From contig JASJEI010000211.1 in NCBI GenBank assembly GCA_030064795.1, positions 1 through 21,578 on the forward strand: 21,578 nucleotides of DNA, given 5' to 3'. The stretch is from Pleurocapsa sp. MO_226.B13 (GTDB lineage: Bacteria; Cyanobacteriota; Cyanobacteriia; Cyanobacteriales; Xenococcaceae). This document shows positions 8,076-16,849 of the stretch, piece after piece (the first letter of the stretch is position 1; each line of letters opens with the position of its first letter). The position numbers and the translations under genes are program-made. A model generated the notes under the pieces. It saw only the letters and a list, made by a program, of their open reading frames with translations, was not told the DNA's origin and ran no database searches.

Positions 8076-9788
8076 ATGGATGAAAATTCTCTATTTTTAG
8101 TAAGTGGTGGCGGGCGAGGTATTACAGCTAAATGTGCGATTAAACTAGCAGAATATTATCAATGTCAGTTTATTTTATTAGGACGTTCAGAACTTAATGA
8201 TGAACCAGAATGGTCGAAAAATTGTTTCCATGAAGTAGAGTTAAAGAAAAGGGCTTTTTCTGCTCTTAATTCTCAAAGTTGCAAGCCAAACCCTAGACAA
8301 ATTAATAAATTGGTTAAAGGCATTTTAGCTACTAGAGAAATTCAATCAACTTTACAAACGATTAAACAACTAGGAGGACAAGCAGAATATTTAAGTGTTG
8401 ATATTACTGATAGTATTAATTTACCCAAACAACTTAGCTCTCTAGTTAATAAATTTGGACAAATAACAGGTATTGTTCATGGTGCTGGCGTCTTAGCAGA
8501 TAAGCTAATAGAAAATAAAACTGAACAGGATTTTGAAAGAGTTTATTCTACGAAAATTGAGGGATTAGAAAATTTACTCAATTGTGTTAATTATGAGCAA
8601 CTAAAACATTTAATATTGTTCTCTTCGGCTGCTGGATTTTATGGTAATGTTGGTCAATCTGATTACGCGATCGCTAATGAAATCCTGAATAAATTTGCCC
8701 ATCAATTTAAACATCAATACCCAGATTGTCAGGTTGTTTCATTTAATTGGGGCCCCTGGGAAAGTGGCATGGTGACACCAGAATTAAAAGAGATTTTTGC
8801 TCAAAGAGGTATTAATGTAATTCCTATTGATGTAGGTACAAAAGTATTTGTCAATCAAATCATCAAAGGTAATCCTGATCGAGTACAAATATTAGTAGGT
8901 GGTGGCTTGATTAATCCGACCGTTGAATTAGAATCAGAGTTAAAAACTTATCGCATAAGAAGAAAATTAACTCTAGAAGCTAATCCCTTTTTACAGGATC
9001 ATGTAATTGGAAATCATGCTGTATTACCAACAGTTTTTGCCAATGTTTGGTTAGCTAATACAGCAGAACAAATGTATTTAGGTTATAAGTTTTTTAGTTG
9101 TGAAAATTATAAAGTATTAAAGGGGATTGTTTTTGATGTAACTTTAGCTGATGAATATATTTTGGATATTAAAGAAATTAATAAAATTCCCGATCGAGAA
9201 ATTGAATTATCAGCTACTATTTGGAGTAAAAGCAACCAAGCAAAACCAAGATATCATTATCAAGGTAATTTTAAATTATTAAAACAAATACCTGAAAGAC
9301 CAATTTATGAAAACTTTGATAATCAGCAGGATAATAAATTAATTAATTTTTCTCCCTATCAAGATGGAACATTATTTCATGGAGTTAGTTTTCAAGGAGT
9401 AAAACAAATTTTAAATATAAGCCATCAAAAGCTTACACTTAAATGTATTTTTCCTCAAGTTGAATTTAGTGAATTTGGACAATTTTCGCCTCAAGCTTTT
9501 AATGCTTTAGGATTAGATTCTGCCTTCCAGTGTATGTTGATTTGGGTAAGGTATTTTTATCAAGCTGCAAGTTTACCTTCTAATTGTCAAAAGGGTGAAC
9601 ACTTTCAAGATATTCCTTTAGAAAAAATATTTTATGTGTCAATGGAAGTAAAGATAAATACTAATACCAAATTAATTGCAGATATTAGCTTACATGATGA
9701 GAAAGGGAATATTTATTCACGGGTAATTGGTGCAGATGTGACCATTAGTAAACAACTTAATAATCTTTTTACTTCTGCTAAACACTAA
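8076..9788 (+). CDS. Ketoreductase-dehydratase PKS subunit (C-terminal part of a PfaA/HglE-type synthase)
   Basis: A 570-aa protein from ATG 8076. A TTG at 8040 is in frame, but the ATG directly precedes the conserved DENSLFLVSGGGRGI. It begins abruptly with the catalytic KR Rossmann motif SGGGRGITAKCAIKLA, then LLGRS and the EPEW...AGGQAEY-like insert seen in PfaA-type KRs. The catalytic residues are Ser184 (FSSAAG), Tyr197 and Asn201 (SDYAIAN), so an NADPH ketoreductase is expected. From about residue 295 a hot-dog dehydratase follows, with His309 (DHVIGNHAVLPTV) and Asp481/Gln485 (LDSAFQ). The scaffold half of this KR is encoded separately at 6054-6737, so the enzyme must be rebuilt from two polypeptides. 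The gene is more AT-rich than the KS-AT-ACP gene. Part of the cluster operon. Confidence 0.9.
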   Translation: MDENSLFLVSGGGRGITAKCAIKLAEYYQCQFILLGRSELNDEPEWSKNCFHEVELKKRAFSALNSQSCKPNPRQINKLVKGILATREIQSTLQTIKQLGGQAEYLSVDITDSINLPKQLSSLVNKFGQITGIVHGAGVLADKLIENKTEQDFERVYSTKIEGLENLLNCVNYEQLKHLILFSSAAGFYGNVGQSDYAIANEILNKFAHQFKHQYPDCQVVSFNWGPWESGMVTPELKEIFAQRGINVIPIDVGTKVFVNQIIKGNPDRVQILVGGGLINPTVELESELKTYRIRRKLTLEANPFLQDHVIGNHAVLPTVFANVWLANTAEQMYLGYKFFSCENYKVLKGIVFDVTLADEYILDIKEINKIPDREIELSATIWSKSNQAKPRYHYQGNFKLLKQIPERPIYENFDNQQDNKLINFSPYQDGTLFHGVSFQGVKQILNISHQKLTLKCIFPQVEFSEFGQFSPQAFNALGLDSAFQCMLIWVRYFYQAASLPSNCQKGEHFQDIPLEKIFYVSMEVKINTNTKLIADISLHDEKGNIYSRVIGADVTISKQLNNLFTSAKH

Positions 9789-9842
9789 GTAAATTAAGGG
9801 GGTAAATATTATAGTGAATAAGAAATGAGTCTCTAATCAATT

Positions 9843-12800
9843 ATGAATAAAATTGCAATTATTGGTTTATCTTGTCTCTTACCAGATGCTCAAAGTCCAG
9901 AGCAATATTGGCAAAATCTACTTAAACAAAAAGACTCGACTTCCTTTGCTACTATGGAACAAATGGGAGTTGATGCTAATATTTTTTATGCCAATAAAAA
10001 AGGAACAACTGATAAATATTACTGTTTAAAAGGTGGATATGTTAGAAGCTTTGAATTTGATGCTAATGGCTATCAAATTGAGCCTGATATTTTAAAAGAT
10101 TTAGATCAACTTTATCAATGGTCACTTTATGTTGCTAAAGAAGCCTTAAAAGATAGTGGTTATTTAGATAATCATTCAATTTTAAATAAATGTGGAGTTA
10201 TTTTAGGTAATCTTTCTTTTCCTACCCGTAATTCTCATCATCTATTTGCTCCTATTTATTCTCAAGTATTTAATTCAGCCATTCAAAAACTTTTAGATAA
10301 ACCATCTTTCCAACTAAAAAATAGTAATAAAAAAGTATCTTCTTTAAACAGTAATATCTCTGGTTATCCTGCATCTTTAATTGCTCAAGCTTTGTGTTTA
10401 TCAGGAATTAATTTTTCTCTTGATGCTGCTTGTGCTTCTTCTCTTTATAGTATCAAATTAGCCTGTGATTATCTATTAGCCGATAAAGCTGATTTAATGT
10501 TAGCAGGTGCAGTTAGTTGTGGTGATCCATTATTTATCAATCAGGGATTTTCTATTTTTCAAGCATATTCAGAAAATGGTCAAACCTTCCCCTTAAATAA
10601 ATCATCAGGGGGGTTAGTTGCTGGTGAAGGTGCAGGAATGGTGGTATTAAAACGTTATGAAGATGCTGTCAGAGATGGTGATCGCATTTATGCCACTATT
10701 AACGGTATTGGTTTATCCAATGATGGTAAAGGTAAATTTGTCCTGCAACCTAATCCTAAAGGACAAATTCTTGCCTTTGAAAGAGCTTATAACGATGCTG
10801 ATATTAATCCCAATACCATTGATTATATTGAATGTCACGCTACAGGTACACCTGTAGGAGATATTGTTGAATTAAACTCAATGGAGACATTTTTTAGTAA
10901 ATATAATCATTCTCCCTTATTGGGTTCAGTTAAATCAAATTTAGGTCATTTACTTACTGCTGCGGGTATTGCTAGTTTAATTAAAGTTATTTTAAGTATT
11001 AATAAAAATGTAATACCTCCGACTATTAATATTAGTGAACCTTTAGAATCAGATCGAGGAAATATAGGCGGTAAAAAAATAGTTACTTCTCCTACTGCTT
11101 GGGAAAAGAATCACAAAAGAGCAGGAGTTAGTGCTTTTGGTTTTGGAGGGTGTAACGCTCATTTAATTTTAGAAAAAAATGATCTTGATCCCCCTTCCGT
11201 CCTCCTTAAAAAGGGGGAAACTCAAACAGTAACAGATGGTAGCCTTACTAAGGACAGTGTAGGGGGATCAAATAACAAAAAATTAGACATTGAAAAATTA
11301 GCCATTGTAGGAATGGATGCCTTTTTTGGGGGTTGTGATGGTTTAGATGCCTTTGATCGCACTATATACGATGGAAAACAGCATTTTATCCCTCTACCTC
11401 CTCAACGATGGCAAGGCATTGAAACAGAAACCGATCTGCTTAAAGAATATGGTTTTAGCGCGGGAGAAGCACCTCAAGGAGCTTATATAAAAGACTTTGA
11501 TTTTGATTTTCTTCGCTTTAAAATTCCACCTAAAGAAGAAGATCAATTAATTCCTCAACAGTTATTAATGTTAAAGGTAGCTGATCGAGCAATTCAAGAT
11601 GCAGGGTTAAAGGAAGGGGCAAATGTTGCGGTTATTATCGCCATGGAAACTGAACTTGCTTTACATCAATATCGAGGGAGGGTTGATTTATCTTGGCAAA
11701 TTAAAGAAGGTTTAAAAGAAGCAAATATCACCTTATCTCCTGAAGAAATTACCGAATTAGAAAATATTGCTAAAGATAGCCTTCATCCACCAGCAGGAGT
11801 CAATCAATATACCAGCTTTATTGGCAATATAATGGCGAGTCGAATATCTGCTTTATGGGATTTTGCGGGCGCTTCGTTTACTATTTCTGCTGGGGGAAAT
11901 TCAGTATTTAAAGCCTTAGAAGTAGCCCAATTAATGTTAAGCAATAATGAATTTGAGGCTGTTGTTTTGGGTGCTATAGATTTAGCTGGAGGAGTGGAAA
12001 GTGTCTTATTACATCAAAAAATTGCATCAGTAAATACCGGAGTTAATACTCTGAGTTTTGATGATAATGCTAATGGTTGGATGGTAGGTGAAGGGGCAGG
12101 TGCAGTTGTTTTAAAAAGTCATGAAATAGCCAAGGAGCAAAGAGATCGAATTTATGCAGTAATTGATGCAGTGTCTCTTGTTCAAAGTAATAATCAAGAT
12201 AAATCTTCAGAGTTTGTTAAACAAGTCTGTAAACAAGCCTTTGAAACTACAGAAATTCACCCCAAAGATATTGGTTATTTAGAAATTTTTGGTAGTGGGA
12301 TTCCCCATGAAGATGAAGCAGAAATAAAAGGCATACTGCAAGTATATCAAGAAGTCCCCCTAAATAAAGGGGATTTAGGTGGATCTCAATTGACCTGTTG
12401 TCTTGGCAGTATTAAAGCCAATATAGGTCATACTTATGCAGCTTCTGGTATTGCGAGTTTAATTAAAACAGCTCTCTGTTTATATCATCGTTATATTCCT
12501 GCAACTCCCCAATGGTCAAAACCAAAACAATTAGAATTATGGCAAAATAGTCCTTTTTTTGTTGCTACAGAATCAAAAACTTGGTTTTTAGAAGAAAATC
12601 AAACAAAAAGAGTAGCTGCTATTAATGGCTTAGGAATTGATAATACTTATGCTCATTTAATTCTTTCAGAAGAACTCACTCAAAAAGACCGTCCAAATAA
12701 TTATTTACAACAAACCCCTTTTTATCTACTACCTATCTCTGCTAATAATCAAGAAGATTTACTAGAAAAAATTAATGATTTAAAAGACAAAGTTAAAAAT

Positions 12801-15800
12801 AATGCTGATTTAACTAAATTAGCAACAGAAAATTATTCTGATTTCAAACAGAATCTTCCAGGAAGCTATACATTTTCTTTGGTGGGAGGTAATAAAAATG
12901 AGCTTTTAAAAGAAATAAAATTTGCTATTCAAGGAATCAAAAAAGCGTTTGAAAATAGTGGCGAATGGAAAACTCCTAATGGTAGTTACTTTACAACTAA
13001 TCCTCTAGGGGAAAAAGGTAAAATTGCTTTTGTTTATCCTGGACAACGTAATTCTTACAATGGATTAGGTAAAAATCTGTTTCGATTATTTCCTGATATA
13101 TATAAGAAATTATCCATTGTAACTAACAAATTAGGTTATTTTCTAAATGAAAAGTTTTTGTATCCAAGAAATATTAATCAAAAGGAATTAATCAAGACAA
13201 ATTCAAAACTTGGTTTTGAAAAAGATGTTGAGTTAGCACAAAGTGGCACGACAGTAGCTTTTGCTCACACTCTAATTCTGAGGGAATATTTTCAAGTTAA
13301 GCCTGATGTTGCTTTTGGATATTGTATGGGTGAACTTACAATGTTACAAGCCTTAGAGGTTTGGCATGAAGATGATACTGCCAGAATCAAACGTTCTGAA
13401 TCACCAATCTTAACCACTGATTTATCTGGACCCTGTTTAGCATTGCGGAAATTATGGGGAATACCTACCAATGATAGTATTTCTATAGATAATTTTTGGT
13501 CAACCTATATTCTGAAATACCCCGAATCAAAAGTCAGAGAAGTTTTAAGACAAGAGAAAAAAGTTTATCTGACTTATGTTAATACTCCAGAAGAAATTGT
13601 TATTGCTGGAGATAAAAAAGGTTGTTTAAGGATTATAAAAGAACTTAAAGCTAATTCCTATTCTGCAACTTTAGTATCTTATAATTTATTACATACTAAA
13701 GTTGCACTAGCAAAACATACAGAATTGGTTAAATTACATACTATTACTGTTAATAATGTAACTAATATAAAATTATATTCGGCAGCAAATTATTCTCCTA
13801 TTATTATAGATAAATACTTAATAGCTTCTAATATTGCAAAAGTTTTTTGTAACCCTCTTGATTTCCCTCAACTTATTAACAAAGTGTATGAAGATGGAAC
13901 AAAAATATTTTTAGAATTAGGTCCGAAAAACACTTGCACTCGAAGGATTAGTGAAAGTCTCAAAAATAGAGAGCATTTAGCTATCTCAATTAATGCAAAA
14001 GGAGTGGACGATCACACTGGAATTTTTAGATTTTTAGCACAACTTGTTAGTCATGGTGTCTCCCTAGATTTATCTCCTCTTTATCCTTCTATTTCTCAAG
14101 AATCTTCTCAACGTAAATCTCTAGTGAAAAAAATCATTTTAGGAGGTGATATAATTCAACAAAAAATCCTAAATCTAGAAAACAAAGATAAATTAAAACA
14201 AGCAATATCTGCTAACTTAAATCAAGAAATTTTACTCAAACATCAAAATAAGGCAAATAATAACTTAAATTATCAACAAGATTTAAAAATCGCTCAATTA
14301 CAAATTACTGTTTCTCAACAATTAATTAATAATATTCAACTCATAAAACAAACAACCTCTAATATTCAACCAAAATCGCTAGAAAATTCATCTCAAACAA
14401 ATACTTATACTAAACCCTCTAATATAGTTTTGGATGAAGCTGATTTACTAGAATTTGCTCAAGGAAATATCGCTAATGTTTTTGGTGAAGAATATCAAAT
14501 TATTGATACCTATTCTCGACGAGTCAGACTTCCCTTACATCCCTATTTATTAGTCAGTAGAGTTACTAAAATAGATGCTAAAAAAGGTGAATTTAAACCT
14601 TCATCTCTAATTACAGAATATGATGTTCCTTATGATGCTTGGTATTCAGTTGATGGTCAAATCCCTGGATGTATTGCTATAGAATCAGGACAATGTGATT
14701 TATTATTGATTAGTTATTTAGGAATTGACTTTCAAAATAAAGGAAATTTAGTTTATCGTCTTCTTGATTGTACTCTCACTTTCCTTGATGAATTACCAAA
14801 GGAAGGAGATACTTTAGGCTACGATATTAAAATTAATTCCTTTGCAAAAAGTGGTGATAACTTACTCTTTTTCTTTAGCTATGAATGCTTTGTTAAAGAT
14901 AAAATAATTATCAAAATGGATGGAGGATGTGCTGGTTTCTTTTCCGATAAACAGTTAGAACAAGGAAAAGGAGTTATTGTTACAGAGAAAGAACTAGCCA
15001 CCAGAAAACAAATAAAAAAACAAAAATTTGAGCCTTTGTTAGTTTGTACTAAATCAAGTTTTGATAAAGCTGATATTCTCAATTTAATTCAAGGAAATTT
15101 AGCTGACTGTTTTGGAGATCATTATAATCAATATGGCTTAAATAAATCCTTGCGACTTCCGCCTCAACCAATAATGATGATAGATAAAATAACTTCTGTT
15201 GACACCACAGGAGGAGATTGGGGTTTGGGTTTAATTATTGCCGAAAAACAGCTCGAACCCGAACATTGGTATTTTCCTTGTCATTTTAAAGATGATCAAG
15301 TACTAGCAGGTTCATTACAGGCGGAGGGGTGTAGTCAATTATTACAGTTTTATTTACTCTATTTAGGATTACATACCTGTACTAAAGATGCTCGTTTTCA
15401 ACCGATTTATGGACAACCTCAAGTGGTACGTTGTCGGGGACAAGTAACTCCTATTTCTGCTAAATTAATCTATCGTCTGGAAGTAATAGAAATTGGTTTA
15501 TCACCTCATCCTTATGCCAAATGTAATGTGGATATTATCTTACAAGGTAAAACCGTTGTTAATTTTCAAGATTTAGGCTTACAACTCATCGAAAAAAATC
15601 CAGATGATAGTACTTCAATTTCATCTCAAAATAATTTACCAACGCCACAAAAAATAACGAATCAAAAACCTGCTTTATTAAAGGAAGAACAAGTACAAGA
15701 GTTCTGCACAGGTTCAGTAGCTAAATGCTTTGGTGAAGAATTTGCTTTTTATGATAATGGTACGGTTAAAGCCTCCAGAATGCCGAATACCCATCTTAGT

Positions 15801-16832
15801 TTAGTAAGTCGTGTTTTAGAAGTTCAAGGGCAACGCCATCAACTCAAAAAAGGCTCTACTATTATCACAGAATATGATGTTCCGATTAACCCTTGGTTTT
15901 ATCGTCAAAACTCATCAGAAACAACTCCCTATTCAATTTTAATGGAAATAGCTTTACAACCTTGTGGCTTTCTTTCCGCTTATTTAGGAACAACTTTATT
16001 ATATCCAGATCGTAGTTTATATTTTCGTAATCTTGATGGCGATGGCACAATTTTAAAAGATATAGATATTCGAGGAAAAACTCTTACCAATAAATCTACA
16101 TTACTTTCTACTTCAAATATTCAAGGAATGATTTTACAGAGTTTTGATTTTGAAGTTAGTTGTGAAGGTGAAATATTCTATCAAGGTTCAGCATCCTTTG
16201 GTCATTTTAGCCCCGAAGCATTAGCGAATCAAGTAGGATTAGATCAAGGTAAAGATATTCGTCCTTGGTATGAAACAGAAAATAGTTTAAATCTCCCTGA
16301 AATTAACATTAATTTACGCAGTCAAGAAAGCAGAAGTAAATATTATCAAATTAATGCTAATAAACCTCATTACCGTTTAGCACAATATCAATTAGATTTA
16401 CTCAATGAAGTACAAATAATTCCCAAAGGTGGCAAATATCAACAAGGTTATATTTATGCGCGAAAAGATGTTAAACCTACTGACTGGTATTTTAAGTGTC
16501 ATTTTCACCAAGATCCAGTAATGCCAGGTTCTTTAGGTATTGAGGCAATTTTACAAGCAATACAAGTTTATGCTTTACATCTTGATTTAGGTAAACAATT
16601 GAAATCACCCCGTTTTACCCAGCCTATTCACCACAAAACTGTTTGGAAATATCGAGGACAAATACCTCCAGATCAACCAGAAATGTATTTAGAAGTTCAC
16701 CTTTCTAAAATTGAGATTCATTTAGACAAAATTATGGTTATTGGAGATGCTAGTTTATGGAAACCAAATATGAGAATTTATGAGGTTAAAGATTTAGCCA
16801 TTTGTTTAGTTAGCCCAAGTCTCTCCAAATAG
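9843..16832 (+). CDS. Giant PKS subunit KS-CLF-AT-DH-DH (PfaC/HglC-HglD type)
   Basis: A 2329-aa lipid synthase subunit. KS at 1-440: Cys197 (DAACASS), His332 (ECHATGT), His369 (SNLGH). A KS-like chain-length factor follows at about 483-945. Its active-site Cys is replaced (SAGGNSVFKAL, Gly685) and its first catalytic His is missing (IFGSGIPHED), but GSIKANIGHTYAASG is kept. AT-like domain at about 1060-1385, with YPGQ and GYCMGE, where Cys1161 stands in place of the usual Ser, and LLHT as the His motif. After a Gln/Asn/Lys-rich linker (about 1400-1525) come two double-hot-dog FabA-like dehydratases, with catalytic His1814 (WYFPCHFKDDQV) and His2220 (WYFKCHFHQDPVMPG). It pairs with the KS-AT-ACP protein for chain extension and dehydration. 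AT fused into a PfaC-like chain resembles the thraustochytrid KS-CLF-AT arrangement more than bacterial PfaB + PfaC. The start is fixed by TAA at 9834 in frame. The only SD-like AAGGGGG (9796-9802) instead precedes a GTG mini-frame (9814-9828), so reinitiation is possible. Confidence 0.95.
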   Translation: MNKIAIIGLSCLLPDAQSPEQYWQNLLKQKDSTSFATMEQMGVDANIFYANKKGTTDKYYCLKGGYVRSFEFDANGYQIEPDILKDLDQLYQWSLYVAKEALKDSGYLDNHSILNKCGVILGNLSFPTRNSHHLFAPIYSQVFNSAIQKLLDKPSFQLKNSNKKVSSLNSNISGYPASLIAQALCLSGINFSLDAACASSLYSIKLACDYLLADKADLMLAGAVSCGDPLFINQGFSIFQAYSENGQTFPLNKSSGGLVAGEGAGMVVLKRYEDAVRDGDRIYATINGIGLSNDGKGKFVLQPNPKGQILAFERAYNDADINPNTIDYIECHATGTPVGDIVELNSMETFFSKYNHSPLLGSVKSNLGHLLTAAGIASLIKVILSINKNVIPPTINISEPLESDRGNIGGKKIVTSPTAWEKNHKRAGVSAFGFGGCNAHLILEKNDLDPPSVLLKKGETQTVTDGSLTKDSVGGSNNKKLDIEKLAIVGMDAFFGGCDGLDAFDRTIYDGKQHFIPLPPQRWQGIETETDLLKEYGFSAGEAPQGAYIKDFDFDFLRFKIPPKEEDQLIPQQLLMLKVADRAIQDAGLKEGANVAVIIAMETELALHQYRGRVDLSWQIKEGLKEANITLSPEEITELENIAKDSLHPPAGVNQYTSFIGNIMASRISALWDFAGASFTISAGGNSVFKALEVAQLMLSNNEFEAVVLGAIDLAGGVESVLLHQKIASVNTGVNTLSFDDNANGWMVGEGAGAVVLKSHEIAKEQRDRIYAVIDAVSLVQSNNQDKSSEFVKQVCKQAFETTEIHPKDIGYLEIFGSGIPHEDEAEIKGILQVYQEVPLNKGDLGGSQLTCCLGSIKANIGHTYAASGIASLIKTALCLYHRYIPATPQWSKPKQLELWQNSPFFVATESKTWFLEENQTKRVAAINGLGIDNTYAHLILSEELTQKDRPNNYLQQTPFYLLPISANNQEDLLEKINDLKDKVKNNADLTKLATENYSDFKQNLPGSYTFSLVGGNKNELLKEIKFAIQGIKKAFENSGEWKTPNGSYFTTNPLGEKGKIAFVYPGQRNSYNGLGKNLFRLFPDIYKKLSIVTNKLGYFLNEKFLYPRNINQKELIKTNSKLGFEKDVELAQSGTTVAFAHTLILREYFQVKPDVAFGYCMGELTMLQALEVWHEDDTARIKRSESPILTTDLSGPCLALRKLWGIPTNDSISIDNFWSTYILKYPESKVREVLRQEKKVYLTYVNTPEEIVIAGDKKGCLRIIKELKANSYSATLVSYNLLHTKVALAKHTELVKLHTITVNNVTNIKLYSAANYSPIIIDKYLIASNIAKVFCNPLDFPQLINKVYEDGTKIFLELGPKNTCTRRISESLKNREHLAISINAKGVDDHTGIFRFLAQLVSHGVSLDLSPLYPSISQESSQRKSLVKKIILGGDIIQQKILNLENKDKLKQAISANLNQEILLKHQNKANNNLNYQQDLKIAQLQITVSQQLINNIQLIKQTTSNIQPKSLENSSQTNTYTKPSNIVLDEADLLEFAQGNIANVFGEEYQIIDTYSRRVRLPLHPYLLVSRVTKIDAKKGEFKPSSLITEYDVPYDAWYSVDGQIPGCIAIESGQCDLLLISYLGIDFQNKGNLVYRLLDCTLTFLDELPKEGDTLGYDIKINSFAKSGDNLLFFFSYECFVKDKIIIKMDGGCAGFFSDKQLEQGKGVIVTEKELATRKQIKKQKFEPLLVCTKSSFDKADILNLIQGNLADCFGDHYNQYGLNKSLRLPPQPIMMIDKITSVDTTGGDWGLGLIIAEKQLEPEHWYFPCHFKDDQVLAGSLQAEGCSQLLQFYLLYLGLHTCTKDARFQPIYGQPQVVRCRGQVTPISAKLIYRLEVIEIGLSPHPYAKCNVDIILQGKTVVNFQDLGLQLIEKNPDDSTSISSQNNLPTPQKITNQKPALLKEEQVQEFCTGSVAKCFGEEFAFYDNGTVKASRMPNTHLSLVSRVLEVQGQRHQLKKGSTIITEYDVPINPWFYRQNSSETTPYSILMEIALQPCGFLSAYLGTTLLYPDRSLYFRNLDGDGTILKDIDIRGKTLTNKSTLLSTSNIQGMILQSFDFEVSCEGEIFYQGSASFGHFSPEALANQVGLDQGKDIRPWYETENSLNLPEININLRSQESRSKYYQINANKPHYRLAQYQLDLLNEVQIIPKGGKYQQGYIYARKDVKPTDWYFKCHFHQDPVMPGSLGIEAILQAIQVYALHLDLGKQLKSPRFTQPIHHKTVWKYRGQIPPDQPEMYLEVHLSKIEIHLDKIMVIGDASLWKPNMRIYEVKDLAICLVSPSLSK
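11185..11271. repeat. In-frame 87-bp imperfect palindrome (TTGATCCCCCT arms)
   Basis: Perfect 11-bp inverted ends, TTGATCCCCCT at 11185-11195 and AGGGGGATCAA at 11261-11271, with looser pairing continuing inward (GTCCTCCTTA against GTCCTTAGTA). The length of 87 bp is 29 codons, so the reading frame is preserved. It encodes a Gly/Ser/Thr/Lys linker (about residues 448-476) exactly between KS and CLF. I recognise the C5/G5 palindromic style from dispersed cyanobacterial repeats. Copy number elsewhere is unknown. Confidence 0.75.
12352..12386. repeat. Second, shorter copy of the CCCCCT/GGGGGAT repeat type
   Basis: AAGTCCCCCTAAAT followed by AAAGGGGATTTAGGTGGATCT, containing the inverted pair CCTAAAT/ATTTAGG. 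It resembles the 11185-11271 element read in the opposite orientation. It lies in the CLF domain just before the GSIKANIGH motif and encodes EVPLNKGDLGGSQ, probably a surface loop. Whether it is an insertion or a chance similarity needs an alignment. Confidence 0.5.
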
Positions 16833-16849
16833 CACAATCAAATTCAATA

